Positions 25,651-33,947 of a DNA stretch of 64,000 bases are shown piece after piece; the first letter of the stretch is position 1, and each line of letters begins with the position of its first letter. The position numbers were made by a program, and so were the translations under genes. The DNA is from Sva-07 sp963728195 (GTDB taxonomy: Bacteria > Actinomycetota > Acidimicrobiia > Acidimicrobiales > Ilumatobacteraceae). The stretch covers positions 62,001-126,000 of the forward strand of contig CAVSIX010000009.1 in assembly GCA_963728195.1 (NCBI GenBank), written 5' to 3'. The notes under the pieces are model-generated. The model did no database searches and was not told where the DNA came from. It saw only the letters and a list, made by a program, of their open reading frames with translations.

Positions 25651-25683
25651 CCGGTCCTTCGGGGTCGGGTCCCGACGGACCGG
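25651..25683. terminator. hairpin between convergent genes
   Basis: CCGGTCC (25651-25657) pairs with GGACCGG (25677-25683), with more pairing inside the loop. It fills the 40-bp gap between the CcdA-like gene and the acetyl-CoA hydrolase and could terminate both. Confidence 0.55.
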
Positions 25684-26976
25684 TCAGAGATAGTTGATCG
25701 CCCGGGCCTGGGCGGTCAGTTCGTCGCGGTGTTCGGGATGGGCAACGGCGATCAGCGCTCGCGTGCGCTCGCGGATCGATCGCCCACGCAGTTCGGCCAC
25801 GCCCCACTCGGTCACGATCTTGTCGACGGTGTTCTTCGGTGTGGTGACCACGTCGCCGGCTGCGAGCTGCGGCACGATCCTCGAGGCACCGCGCGAGGTG
25901 GTCGAGTGCAGCACGACGAAACCCTGGCCGCCGTCGGAGTAGGCGGCCCCGCGGGCGAAGTCGTTCTGGCCTCCCGACGACGAGTAGTACTGCCCTCCGA
26001 TCGTCTCGGACGCGCACTGGCCGAGGAAGTCCACGGTGAGCGTGGCGTTGACCGACACGAAGTTGTTCTCGTTGGCGATGATGCGCGGGTCGTTCACGTA
26101 GCGAACGGCATGCAGCTCGATCGCCGTGTTCTCGTGGAGGAAGCGATGCAGCCGCTCTGTGCCGAGTGCGAACGTACCGACCGCCTTCGTGCGGTTGAGC
26201 CGCTTGCGAACCCCGTTGACGACGCCGGACTCCATCAGGTCGACCACACCATCGGAGAGCAGTTCGGTGTGGATGCCCAGGTCCTTGTGCTCGGTGAGCG
26301 AGGCCATGATCGCGTTCGGGATCGCGCCGATGCCGGTCTGGATCGTGGCGCCGTCGGGGATGCGTTCGGCGACGTACTCGGCGATCCGACAGTCGGTCTC
26401 GCCGGGGGAGGCGGGGGCGACCTCGACCAGTGGGCGATCACTGCGACACCAGCCGACCACCTGCGACAGGTGGAGTTGGTTGCGTCCGAACGTCCGGGGC
26501 ATCGCGTCGGTGACCTCGAGGAAGAACCGGCCGCGCCCGATGAAGCTCGAGGTGTAGTCGGCCGACACGCCGAGCGAGAAGTAGCCGTGGCGGTCCGGCG
26601 GCGAGGCCGCGGCGATCACGAGCGGATCGTCGGTGCGCATTCTCATCAGGGCGTACACCTCGGAGAAGTGCGCCGGCACGAGCCCGATCGAGCCGTTGGC
26701 GAAATGTGGTCGTGTCACGTGCGACAGGAAGTACGAGAGGTGCTTCAGGCGCGTCCCGTACTCGCCGCGGATGTACGGCCGATCGTGGATCGCGTGCATC
26801 TGGTGCACTCGAACCTCGTCGATGCGGGGGTCGCCGGCCGCGGCCGCGGCGTCGATCTCCTCCATGACGGCGGTCGCCTCGCCATTTCCGAGCGGGACGA
26901 TGATCTGCGTTCCGGGGCCGATGTGCTCGAGCACGTCGGCGGGTTGGTTCGGCGCAGTGAGGGGTCCCGTGGTCAT
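25684..26976 (-). CDS. acetyl-CoA hydrolase/transferase family protein
   Basis: A 430-residue protein of the class I CoA-transferase-like family. Visible features are GTQIIVPLGNGEATAVM near the N-terminus, TIQTGIGAIPNAIMASL, the CoA-linked SDGVVDLMESG, the catalytic Glu region IANENNFVSVN, and GGQNDFARGAAYSDGG. It would move CoA between acetyl-CoA and a carboxylate, or hydrolyse acyl-CoA. Exact substrates are unknown. The ATG at 26976 lies 7 nt from a TACCGT -10 on the minus strand that overlaps the -10 of the divergent Nudix gene. Confidence 0.85.
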   Translation of the reverse strand: MTTGPLTAPNQPADVLEHIGPGTQIIVPLGNGEATAVMEEIDAAAAAGDPRIDEVRVHQMHAIHDRPYIRGEYGTRLKHLSYFLSHVTRPHFANGSIGLVPAHFSEVYALMRMRTDDPLVIAAASPPDRHGYFSLGVSADYTSSFIGRGRFFLEVTDAMPRTFGRNQLHLSQVVGWCRSDRPLVEVAPASPGETDCRIAEYVAERIPDGATIQTGIGAIPNAIMASLTEHKDLGIHTELLSDGVVDLMESGVVNGVRKRLNRTKAVGTFALGTERLHRFLHENTAIELHAVRYVNDPRIIANENNFVSVNATLTVDFLGQCASETIGGQYYSSSGGQNDFARGAAYSDGGQGFVVLHSTTSRGASRIVPQLAAGDVVTTPKNTVDKIVTEWGVAELRGRSIRERTRALIAVAHPEHRDELTAQARAINYL

Positions 26977-26982
26977 GGTCTC

Positions 26983-26989
26983 TACGGTA
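26983..26989. promoter_or_regulatory. shared divergent -10 (TACGGTA)
   Basis: On the plus strand TACGGT (26983-26988) is 8 nt before ATG 26997. On the minus strand TACCGT (26989-26984) is 7 nt before ATG 26976. Both genes would be leaderless and their -10 hexamers overlap over 5 bp. Confidence 0.55.
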
Positions 26990-26996
26990 GGCGGCC

Positions 26997-27875
26997 ATGA
27001 GCACCTCGGCATCGCCTTCTTCGCCGTCCACACCGCCCACCACACCTGCAACCACGCCGCCCACCACACCGGCAACCACAGCGATCGACCCGGCCCTCGT
27101 GCCGATCCGACCGGCCGCGACCGTGATGCTGATCCGTGACGCAGTCGACGGTGACCCCGGCGTCGAGGTGTTCATGCTGCGCCGGACGGCGAACGCGGTC
27201 TTCGGTGCCGGGATGTTCGTGTTCCCCGGCGGCCGCGTCGACGGCGTCGACGGCGCGAACGACATTGCACGGTTCTGCCGCGGCCTGGACGACGAGGCTG
27301 CCAGCCGCCGGCTCGGCATCGACCACGGCGGTCTCGCCTACTGGGTCGCTGCCGTACGCGAGTGCTTCGAGGAGGCCGGCGTCCTCCTTGCTTCTCGTCG
27401 CGACGGTGAGTCGTTGGCGTTGCGCAACGAGGATCGCCACGAGATCCACGACAGCTCACTGTCGCTCGTCGAGTTGTGTCGCCGTGACGATCTGGTGCTC
27501 GACCTGTCGACGACGTACTACGTCGACCACTGGATCACGCCGGTCGGCGAACAACGCCGGTTCGACACCCGCTTCTTCGTCACGGAGCTGCCCGCCGACC
27601 AGGAGCCGCTGCACGACGACAAGGAGACCGTCGAGAGCCTCTGGGTGCGACCGGCCGAGGCGTTGCGGATGCAGGCGGCGGGTGAGCTGATGATGATGCC
27701 GCCGACGATGGCGAACCTGCGCTTCCTGGAGCCGCATCAGAGTGCCGCTACAGCGATGACCGCCGCTGCCCTGGTCGAGGACCCGCCGTGCGTGTTGCCC
27801 AGGATTCGCCGTGACGCCGACGGCCGGATCATCGGGGTGGCGATGCCGGGCGACGCCGACTACGACGACCTCTGA
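26997..27875 (+). CDS. NUDT19-like Nudix hydrolase
   Basis: A 292-residue protein. After a Pro/Thr-rich tail of about 30 residues comes the Nudix domain. The Nudix box is split: FPGGRVD and RECFEEAGVLL are about 40 residues apart instead of adjacent, as in the NUDT19/RP2p branch, which includes CoA and acyl-CoA diphosphatases. The catalytic REx2EE is intact. FVTELPADQEPLHDDKE matches the same branch. Placement beside an acetyl-CoA hydrolase gene suggests turnover of CoA or its esters; that link is inference. Confidence 0.8.
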   Translation: MSTSASPSSPSTPPTTPATTPPTTPATTAIDPALVPIRPAATVMLIRDAVDGDPGVEVFMLRRTANAVFGAGMFVFPGGRVDGVDGANDIARFCRGLDDEAASRRLGIDHGGLAYWVAAVRECFEEAGVLLASRRDGESLALRNEDRHEIHDSSLSLVELCRRDDLVLDLSTTYYVDHWITPVGEQRRFDTRFFVTELPADQEPLHDDKETVESLWVRPAEALRMQAAGELMMMPPTMANLRFLEPHQSAATAMTAAALVEDPPCVLPRIRRDADGRIIGVAMPGDADYDDL

Positions 27876-27889
27876 CCTGCACCCACGCG

Positions 27890-27936
27890 TTCTCGTGAAC
27901 AATTCCACGTGTGAGAGGCGAAGAAGATCACGAGAA
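27890..27936. terminator. inverted repeat between convergent genes
   Basis: TTCTCGTGA (27890-27898) and TCACGAGAA (27928-27936) are exact complements with a 29-nt loop, in the 69-bp gap between the Nudix gene and mrp. Confidence 0.45.
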
Positions 27937-27944
27937 GCGGCGCG

Positions 27945-29174
27945 TCAGCGTCTGGCGACGGCCACGGGGGTGACCGCCTCGCTCGACTCGCGGGCGGTGC
28001 AGCCGGCCATGTCGACGTCCGGCTGAGGTGAGGGTGGCGCGATCTCGTGGAGGATGCGCTCGGCCATCGAGCGGAACTCGGCGGCCGCGGGTCCCGTGCC
28101 GGCGAGCGACACCGGGTCGCCGGCGTCTCCGCCGGCTGCGACGGCGGCCTCGAGCGGCACCTTTCCGAGCAGGGGGGCGCCGATCGCATCGGCGAGCGCC
28201 TGTCCGCCGCCCTCGCCGAACAGCGCATACGACTCGCCGTGTTCGCACGTGAACGCGCTCATGTTCTCGATCACGCCGACCACCTCGAGGAAGCTGCGCC
28301 TGGCCATGTCGGCGGCGCGCTGAGCGACCTTCTGGGCCGCCAGTGCCGGGGTCGTGACCACGATCAGTGCGGTGCTCGGCAGCATCCGTGCGAGGCCCAT
28401 CTGGACGTCACCGGTGCCGGGCGGCATGTCGATCAGCAGGTAGTCGAGGTCGCCCCACTGCACGTCGCGCAGGAACTGCTCGACCGCCTTGGTCAGCATC
28501 AGGCCGCGCCACATCAGTGCGGTGTCCTCCTCGACGAGGAAGCCGGTCGACACGACCTTGAGCATCCCCTCGCCGACCGCTCGCTGGTTCGGCACGATCT
28601 TGGGTTTGTCGGAGCCGTCGACCTGGCGGGCCTCCATGCGGTCGGAGATGCCGAGCAGGCGGGGCACCGAGAACCCCCAGATGTCGGCGTCGAGGACGCC
28701 GACGGTGTGCCCGGCGCCGGCCAGAGCCGCAGCGAGGTTGACGGTGACCGAGCTCTTGCCGACGCCGCCCTTGCCGCTGGCGATCGCCAGGACCTTGCAG
28801 CTGAGCGGGATCTCGGTGTCCGGGGCGTTCTGACGAGCGTTCCAGCGCGCCTTGGTCATCACCTCGGTGCGTTCGTCGGCGTTCATCTCGCCCCACGTGA
28901 TCTTCACGTCGGTGACACCTGGATGCACCGACACCTTGCCTTCGACCTCGCGCTTGATCTCGGCTCGCAGCGGACACCCGCGGATGGTGAGCTTGACCTC
29001 GACGGTGACGGTGCCGTCGGGTGCGATGTCGACCGAGGGCACCATGCCGAGCGACACGATGTCGGCACCGAGTTCGGGGTCGATCACCGTGGCCAGCGCC
29101 GCCATCACCTCGTCATGGGCAGGTGGCTCATGTGCAGGTGTGCTGTGTGTCGGTGAGGTGACGTCCGCAACCAT
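27945..29174 (-). CDS. mrp: Mrp/NBP35-type iron-sulfur carrier ATPase
   Basis: A P-loop NTPase of 409 residues. An N-terminal MIP18/DUF59 domain (DEVMAALATVIDPELGADIV, with RGCPLRAEI) is fused to the Mrp domain. That domain has the deviant Walker A SGKGGVGKSSV, the switch GVLDADIWGFSVP and LIDMPPGTGDVQ. It probably carries or inserts Fe-S clusters. The usual Mrp CxxC is not obvious at the C-terminus, where only AGCTARE and FTCEHG are seen. ATG 29174 is chosen because TAAAAT stands 7 nt before it. An in-frame ATG at 29183 overlaps this -10. It diverges from a SufR-like gene. Confidence 0.9.
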   Translation of the reverse strand: MVADVTSPTHSTPAHEPPAHDEVMAALATVIDPELGADIVSLGMVPSVDIAPDGTVTVEVKLTIRGCPLRAEIKREVEGKVSVHPGVTDVKITWGEMNADERTEVMTKARWNARQNAPDTEIPLSCKVLAIASGKGGVGKSSVTVNLAAALAGAGHTVGVLDADIWGFSVPRLLGISDRMEARQVDGSDKPKIVPNQRAVGEGMLKVVSTGFLVEEDTALMWRGLMLTKAVEQFLRDVQWGDLDYLLIDMPPGTGDVQMGLARMLPSTALIVVTTPALAAQKVAQRAADMARRSFLEVVGVIENMSAFTCEHGESYALFGEGGGQALADAIGAPLLGKVPLEAAVAAGGDAGDPVSLAGTGPAAAEFRSMAERILHEIAPPSPQPDVDMAGCTARESSEAVTPVAVARR

Positions 29175-29181
29175 GTCTGGC

Positions 29182-29187
29182 ATTTTA
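29182..29187 (-). promoter_or_regulatory. -10 element TAAAAT of leaderless mrp
   Basis: On the minus strand TAAAAT is followed by 7 nt and ATG 29174. This is among the best -10 hexamers in the window. Confidence 0.55.
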
Positions 29188-29202
29188 CCGGCGAGTACCG
29201 TG

Positions 29203-29208
29203 TAATCT
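29203..29208 (+). promoter_or_regulatory. -10 element TAATCT of the SufR-like gene
   Basis: TAATCT is 6 nt before GTG 29215. It lies within about 20 bp of the mrp -10, so one regulator could cover both promoters. Confidence 0.45.
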
Positions 29209-29214
29209 CGGGAT

Positions 29215-29916
29215 GTGGATCAGGAACGCAGGAGTGTGACGTCAGCACTGCCCGGGCCGCCCCAGCTCGATCTGCTCAAGGCGCTCGGCGACAACACCCG
29301 CTATGCGATCTACCTGGAACTCGCGCGGTCGGCGCGTCCGCTGGCGACGGCCGACATCTCCGAGTCGCTCGACCTGCACCCGAACACCGTACGCCCGCAT
29401 CTGGAGCGCATGCGCGAGGCGGGACTGCTCGACGTCGAAGTCGGCGGCCGAGGCGACGTCGGACGGCCGCAGCACCGCTACTCGATCGCTGCGAATGCCC
29501 CGTCGCTCGGCTTCGAGCCGCCGACGATGCCGGTGCTGGCTCGGATGGTGCTGTCGATGGCCGCCCGCCTGCAGGCGAGCGCCGACGACGCCGAGGCGGT
29601 CGGGCGCACCGAGGGAGCGGTCCGCGCCCAGCCGTACCAGCAGGCGCCGTCGACGCTCGAAGCACTGGTGTCCGAACTCGACCGGCTCGGCTTCGACCCG
29701 GTCGTCACCGACGCGGCCGGCGACCCCGACGCGGCGGTGATCGCGTTCAGCCACTGCCCGTTCGCGGAGCTGGCCGAAGCGCATCCCGAACTCGTCTGCG
29801 GCCTGCATCGCGGTCTCGTCGCCGGGTTCGTCGCCGAGATGGGCGACGCCGAGGTCGACGAGTTCTGCACCTTGACCAACCGTACGCCGTGTCGGGTGAC
29901 GGTCGGTTCCCGCTAA
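29215..29916 (+). CDS. SufR-like winged-helix regulator with C-terminal cysteine cluster
   Basis: A 233-residue protein. An N-terminal ArsR/SufR-type winged helix (LLKALGDNTRYAIYLELA, DLHPNTVRPHLERMREAGLL, then a wing with GRPQHRYSI) is followed by a helical domain. A late Cys set is FSHCPFAE, ELVCGLH, EFCTLTN and TPCRVTV. Actinobacterial SufR proteins use similar cysteines to hold an Fe-S cluster and repress suf operons. The neighbours Mrp and IscA/ErpA, both Fe-S proteins, support that role. No suf operon is in the window. Confidence 0.78.
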   Translation: MDQERRSVTSALPGPPQLDLLKALGDNTRYAIYLELARSARPLATADISESLDLHPNTVRPHLERMREAGLLDVEVGGRGDVGRPQHRYSIAANAPSLGFEPPTMPVLARMVLSMAARLQASADDAEAVGRTEGAVRAQPYQQAPSTLEALVSELDRLGFDPVVTDAAGDPDAAVIAFSHCPFAELAEAHPELVCGLHRGLVAGFVAEMGDAEVDEFCTLTNRTPCRVTVGSR

Positions 29917-29946
29917 ATTGAACAACCTGCAACCAGGAGGTCCTGA

Positions 29947-30276
29947 ATGATCACGCTCACCGATTCCGCCGCCGTCAAGGTCCGTCAGCTGCTCGCCGAC
30001 GAGGGTGCCGAAGATCTGGCGCTGCGCGTTGCGGTCCGTCCCGGCGGCTGCAGCGGCTTCTCGTACGAGATGTTCTTCGACGGCGACATCGCCGCCGACG
30101 ACAACCAGGCCACCTACGGCGACGACGGTTCGGTCAAGGTCGTCGTCGACCCGGCCTCGGCGCAGCTGCTCGAAGGCGCCACGCTCGACTACAAGGACGG
30201 CCTCGACCAGTCCGGGTTCGCCATCACGAACCCCAACGCCTCTCGCACCTGCGGCTGCGGCTCCAGCTTCTCCTGA
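29947..30276 (+). CDS. IscA/ErpA/HesB family Fe-S cluster carrier
   Basis: A 109-residue A-type carrier. The three cluster cysteines are in GGCSGFSYEM near residue 35 and RTCGCGSSF at the end. AGGAGGT at 29935-29941 lies 5 nt before the ATG, one of the best ribosome sites here. It follows the SufR-like gene by 30 nt and probably shares its transcript. It delivers Fe-S clusters to apoproteins. Confidence 0.92.
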   Translation: MITLTDSAAVKVRQLLADEGAEDLALRVAVRPGGCSGFSYEMFFDGDIAADDNQATYGDDGSVKVVVDPASAQLLEGATLDYKDGLDQSGFAITNPNASRTCGCGSSFS

Positions 30277-30327
30277 GCCGCACCCGGCTCACGAGCGCAG
30301 CGTCGGACCCGCCGGCGCCGCCAGGCG

Positions 30328-31305
30328 TCACGCCGAGGCGCGCTCGAGCACTTCGACGAGTTCGCTCTCGTCCCACACGGCGTCGAGTCGCTCGATCACG
30401 GCTCCATCGGACCCGATGACGAACAGCGCCGGTTCGAAACTGAGATTCGCGGCGTCGACGGCGTCGGTCGGCGTGGTGGCGGTGTTGTCGGTGTAGACCT
30501 CGGCGTGGAGCCAGGTGAACGCGTCGCCGAAGCGGTCCTGGACGGCGATCATCGATTCGAGCGCCGGCGCACAGGTGCCCGTCTGGCAGAACGCAGGTGT
30601 GCCGATCAGATAGGCAACCGGTTTGCCGGCGAGCAGCGCGTCGGTGAGCGTCACCTCGTGGAACGGACACGGCTCGGGTTCGCGCGTGCACACCGGGTCG
30701 ACGCCGCGACCATCGTCGAACGTCGGGGTCTCGAACGGTGGCATCGGGTCGCCGGGCCCCGGCACCGGCACCGTGCCCGGCTCCATCACCTGGAACGCTG
30801 CACCGTCCTCGGGGCCGCCATCGACGACGAGGTAGTAGACGCCGGGCGTGTCGATCGGCACCCGGAAGCTGTAGTACGGGCCCGACTCGAGGTCGCGGCG
30901 GTCCGCCGAGATGCTGATGCCGAGCGGGGCGCCGTCGGCGTCGAGGACCTCCGCGTTCAGCGACTCCGGCCCGTCGGACACCAGCCGACCATCGGCGGAG
31001 GCGAGGCTGATCGGGAGGCGCTGCAGGCCTGGTTCCTGCACGTTCTGCGGGAACCGCTGTGCGATGACGTACGTCCCGAATGCGAGACCCGACGCATTCA
31101 CCGCCGTGTCATCGGAGCCGTCAGAGCCATCGGAGCCGGTCGAGGCGTCTGGTGCGTCACCGGAAGCGGCGCCCGACGAACCGGAGTCGTCGCTCGAGCC
31201 GCACGCGGCGAGGACTGCACCGGCAGCAGCGCCAGCGAGCAGCATGCGGCGTGAGAGCCGCAGCGGCGCAGCCTCTGGTGAGTCGTTGTCGTGGGGGGCG
31301 GTCAT
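30328..31305 (-). CDS. lipoprotein with C-terminal thioredoxin-like domain
   Basis: A 325-residue exported protein. LSRRMLLAGAAAGAVLAACG gives a twin-Arg-like n-region and a lipobox at Cys35. A Ser/Asp/Gly-rich linker follows, then a beta-rich domain (YYSFRVPIDTPGVYYLVVDGG) and a C-terminal thioredoxin-like part. That part has VAYLIGTPAFCQTGTCAPALE, where the Cys pair is spaced CX4C rather than CXXC, and SFEPALFVIGSDG. It may be a surface redox or metal protein. Function is unknown. TATCGT lies 9 nt before the ATG. Confidence 0.65.
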   Translation of the reverse strand: MTAPHDNDSPEAAPLRLSRRMLLAGAAAGAVLAACGSSDDSGSSGAASGDAPDASTGSDGSDGSDDTAVNASGLAFGTYVIAQRFPQNVQEPGLQRLPISLASADGRLVSDGPESLNAEVLDADGAPLGISISADRRDLESGPYYSFRVPIDTPGVYYLVVDGGPEDGAAFQVMEPGTVPVPGPGDPMPPFETPTFDDGRGVDPVCTREPEPCPFHEVTLTDALLAGKPVAYLIGTPAFCQTGTCAPALESMIAVQDRFGDAFTWLHAEVYTDNTATTPTDAVDAANLSFEPALFVIGSDGAVIERLDAVWDESELVEVLERASA

Positions 31306-31375
31306 GCGGCTTCGACGATAACGGCTCGATCGCCATCGGTCCCGGCGGCCCTGGCACGGTCGGGTGTGCGAGCAG

Positions 31376-31381
31376 TAGGTT
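31376..31381 (+). promoter_or_regulatory. -10 element TAGGTT of leaderless ridA
   Basis: TAGGTT is followed by 7 nt and ATG 31389. Confidence 0.5.
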
Positions 31382-31388
31382 CGTCGTC

Positions 31389-31742
31389 ATGAGCAAGCCG
31401 CTTGGTCCCTATTCACCCGTCGTCCGCGCCGGAGACTTCGTCATCGTGTCCGGACAGGGTGGGATGCGCGACGGCGCCAAGGTCGACGGCGGCGTCGGCG
31501 CCGAGACCACACAGACGATGCAGAACGTCGCTGCCCAGCTGGCGACCGTCGGTGCGTCGCTGAACGACGTCGTCAAGACCACGTGCTTCCTCACCGACAT
31601 GGAGAACTTCGCCGCGTTCAACGAGGCCTACGCCGAGGCGCTGGGCTCGCATCGCCCGGCTCGTTCCACGGTGGGTGTGGCGGCGCTGCCTGCAGGCTTC
31701 CTCGTGGAGGTCGAGGCCTGGGCCTACGTGCCCCAGGGGTGA
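31389..31742 (+). CDS. RidA/YjgF family enamine/imine deaminase
   Basis: A 117-residue protein. The family signature is present: LGPYSPVVRAGDFVIVSGQ, VVKTTCFLTDMENFAAFNEAYAEAL, and the substrate-binding Arg in HRPARSTVGVAALPAG, followed by LVEVEAWAYV. It hydrolyses reactive 2-aminoacrylate-type enamines produced by PLP enzymes. A PLP decarboxylase gene lies nearby. Its stop overlaps the tag start (GTGA). Confidence 0.9.
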   Translation: MSKPLGPYSPVVRAGDFVIVSGQGGMRDGAKVDGGVGAETTQTMQNVAAQLATVGASLNDVVKTTCFLTDMENFAAFNEAYAEALGSHRPARSTVGVAALPAGFLVEVEAWAYVPQG

Positions 31743-32324
31743 ACACGCCGCGAGAGCGCTGCGCGTGGTCGCTCACCGGTGGCGCCGGCCTCGGTGACGC
31801 CTACCTGCGGTACCACGACGAGGTGTGGGGCGTTCCTCGAGCGCGATCCCCGGGTCCTGTTCGAATTCCTGATCCTCGAAGGCGCACAGGCGGGCCTGTC
31901 GTGGTCGACGATCCTGCGCAAGCTCGACGGGTACCGGCGCGCCTACGAGGGCTTCGATGCGGAGGTGATCGCCCGGTACGGCGACGACGACGTGGCCCGG
32001 CTGCTCGCCGACGACGGGATCGTGCGCAACCGGGCGAAGGTCGCGGCCTCGATCCGCAACGCACGCGCCTGGCTCGATCTCGACGACCCGGCGGGCTTGC
32101 TGTGGAGCTTCACCGACGGCGTGGTGATCCAGAACGCCTGGCCGGACCTGTCCGAACTACCCGCCCAGACCGAGCGGTCACAGGCGATGAGCCGGGAGCT
32201 GAAGCGCCGTGGCTTCAACTTCGTCGGCCCGACGATCTGTTACGCGTTCATGCAGGCGACCGGGATGGTCAACGACCACGTCGTCTCGTGCTTTCGCCAC
32301 CACGAGTGCGCCGCACTAGCCTGA
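31739..32324 (+). pseudogene. tag: DNA-3-methyladenine glycosylase I, frameshifted
   Basis: Tag removes 3-methyladenine from DNA. The N-terminus reads from GTG 31739 as RCAWSLTGGAGLGDAYLRYHDE, with VWGV following. The rest continues in another frame as LERDPRVLFEFLILEGAQAGLSW and ends with FVGPTICYAFMQATG and NDHVVSCF. The two halves join only if the frame is shifted at about 31832-31840 (GTT CCT CGA). Two missing bases, or one extra, would explain it; restoring CT gives the expected VPLERDP. All four expected zinc ligands (Cys, His; His, Cys) are encoded. It is either a recent pseudogene, a sequencing error or a real shift site. Confidence 0.85.
32317..32322 (+). promoter_or_regulatory. -10 element TAGCCT before the 51-residue membrane protein
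   Basis: TAGCCT, at the 3' end of tag, lies 6 nt before ATG 32329 and supports that small gene as a leaderless transcript. Confidence 0.4.
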
Positions 32325-32328
32325 TGCC

Positions 32329-32484
32329 ATGCCCGGTGCCATCGCGATCGTGATCGTCCTGTTCCTGATCCCGGTCGTGGTGATCATGAGTGGCGCCGTG
32401 GCCTCCGCCATCATCGGCGAGGTGTTCTACCGTGACGGCCGGTTCCGCTTCCGCGACAGCGAACTGCGCGACCTCCCCGACTGA
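32329..32484 (+). CDS. small single-pass membrane protein (51 aa)
   Basis: Unrecognised. The reading frame from ATG 32329 encodes one membrane helix (AIAIVIVLFLIPVVVIMSGA), a short link and a charged tail EVFYRDGRFRFRDSELRDLPD. It lies in the gap between tag and the decarboxylase gene, and a TAGCCT hexamer stands 6 nt upstream. The hydrophobic-then-charged design and the promoter favour a real gene, but no homologue is known to me. Confidence 0.5.
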   Translation: MPGAIAIVIVLFLIPVVVIMSGAVASAIIGEVFYRDGRFRFRDSELRDLPD

Positions 32485-32549
32485 TCGTCGGTGGTGACGC
32501 AGTGCCCGGCACCGCGTCACCGGTGCGGCGACGGTGGCACACTGGCGCC

Positions 32550-33947
32550 ATGCACACCCATGATCGGGCGACCGAGCAGCTGACCGAGGCGGTCGTTCGG
32601 TACTCGGTCGAACGCATGCGCCTCGATCCACCGCCGCTGGACCACCCCCGCTCGCCGCAGGAGCTGCGCGACGCCGCCGGGGTCACGATCACACCGGACG
32701 GCCTCGGCGGTATCGAGGCGCTGCGGGTCTTCGAAGAGGTGCTCGCACCGGCGTGCATCTCGGTCGACCATCCCCGGTTCTTGTCGTTCGTGCCGGCGGC
32801 GCCGACCGAAGCGTCGATGCTGTTCGATCTGGTGGTCGGTGCTTCCAGCGTCTATGCCGGGTCATGGCTCGAGGGCGCCGGGGCCATCCACGCCGAGAAC
32901 GAGGCGCTGCGCTGGATCGCCGACATCGCCGGTCTGCCCGAGTCCGCCGGCGGCGTGTTCGTCAGCGGCGGGACCGCCGGAAACCTGAGCGCGCTGATCG
33001 CTGCCCGGTGGCGGTGGCGCCACCGCGCCGGCGGTGCCCACGACCGCACCCGCGGGCTGATCGTCGCATCGGCGGGCGCACACTCGTCGGTCGTCCAGGC
33101 GGCCCGCGCGATGGACGCCGACGTGGCCACCGTCCCCGCCGACGAGCGGGGTCGACTGCTCGGTGCGGCGCTGCGCTCGACGGTCGCCGGCCTGACCGAT
33201 GCCGACCGCGAGCGGATCGTGGCCGTCGTGGCGACCTCGGGTACGACGAACGCCGGTGTCGTCGACGACCTGGCCGGTGCGGCCGACGTCGCCACCGATC
33301 TCGCGACGTGGTTCCACGTCGACGGCGCCTACGGGGGTGCGGCGCTCGCAGCGCCGAGCGTCCGTCACCGGTTCGACGGCATCGAGCGCGCCGACAGCTT
33401 CATCGTCGATCCGCACAAGTGGCTGTTCGCGCCGTTCGACTCCTGCGCGCTGCTCTACCGCGATCCCGGTGTTGCGAGGGCCGCGCACACCCAGCACGCC
33501 GAGTATCTCGACGTGTTGCACTCCGACGATGCTGCGGACGAACCGTGGAACGCCAGCGACTACGCACATCACCTGTCGCGCCGTGCCCGTGGTCTGCCGT
33601 TGTGGTTCAGCCTCGCCACCCACGGCACCGACGCGTACACCCGGGCGGTCGAGACCACGATCGACACCGCTCGCCGAGCTGCCCGCCTCGTCGACGAACA
33701 TGCCGCCACGGAACTGCTGATGGAGCCCGAGCTGTCGGTCGTGCTGTTCCGACGTCTCGGATGGACCCCCGCGGACTATCAGGCGTGGAGTGACGCAGAG
33801 CTGGCCGCCGGCCGGTCGTTCGTCGTGCCGACGACCTGGCAGGGCGAAACGGTGCTGCGATTCTGCATCGTCAACCCGTGCACGACCGACGACGACATCC
33901 GAGCGATCCTTGCCAGCCTTACCGGCGATGCCGGTGATGTGACGTGA
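32550..33947 (+). CDS. PLP-dependent group II amino-acid decarboxylase
   Basis: A 465-residue enzyme of the aromatic-amino-acid/glutamate decarboxylase group. It shows HPRFLSFVPAAPTEASML, GVFVSGGTAGNLSAL, TSGTTNAGVVDDL, the PLP-ring Asp/Ala in HVDGAYGGAAL, and the Schiff-base lysine in DPHKWLFAPFDSCALL near residue 290. It would remove CO2 from an aromatic or similar amino acid; the substrate cannot be read from sequence. GTGA overlap with the next gene suggests an operon with the deaminase and lipoprotein. Confidence 0.82.
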   Translation: MHTHDRATEQLTEAVVRYSVERMRLDPPPLDHPRSPQELRDAAGVTITPDGLGGIEALRVFEEVLAPACISVDHPRFLSFVPAAPTEASMLFDLVVGASSVYAGSWLEGAGAIHAENEALRWIADIAGLPESAGGVFVSGGTAGNLSALIAARWRWRHRAGGAHDRTRGLIVASAGAHSSVVQAARAMDADVATVPADERGRLLGAALRSTVAGLTDADRERIVAVVATSGTTNAGVVDDLAGAADVATDLATWFHVDGAYGGAALAAPSVRHRFDGIERADSFIVDPHKWLFAPFDSCALLYRDPGVARAAHTQHAEYLDVLHSDDAADEPWNASDYAHHLSRRARGLPLWFSLATHGTDAYTRAVETTIDTARRAARLVDEHAATELLMEPELSVVLFRRLGWTPADYQAWSDAELAAGRSFVVPTTWQGETVLRFCIVNPCTTDDDIRAILASLTGDAGDVT

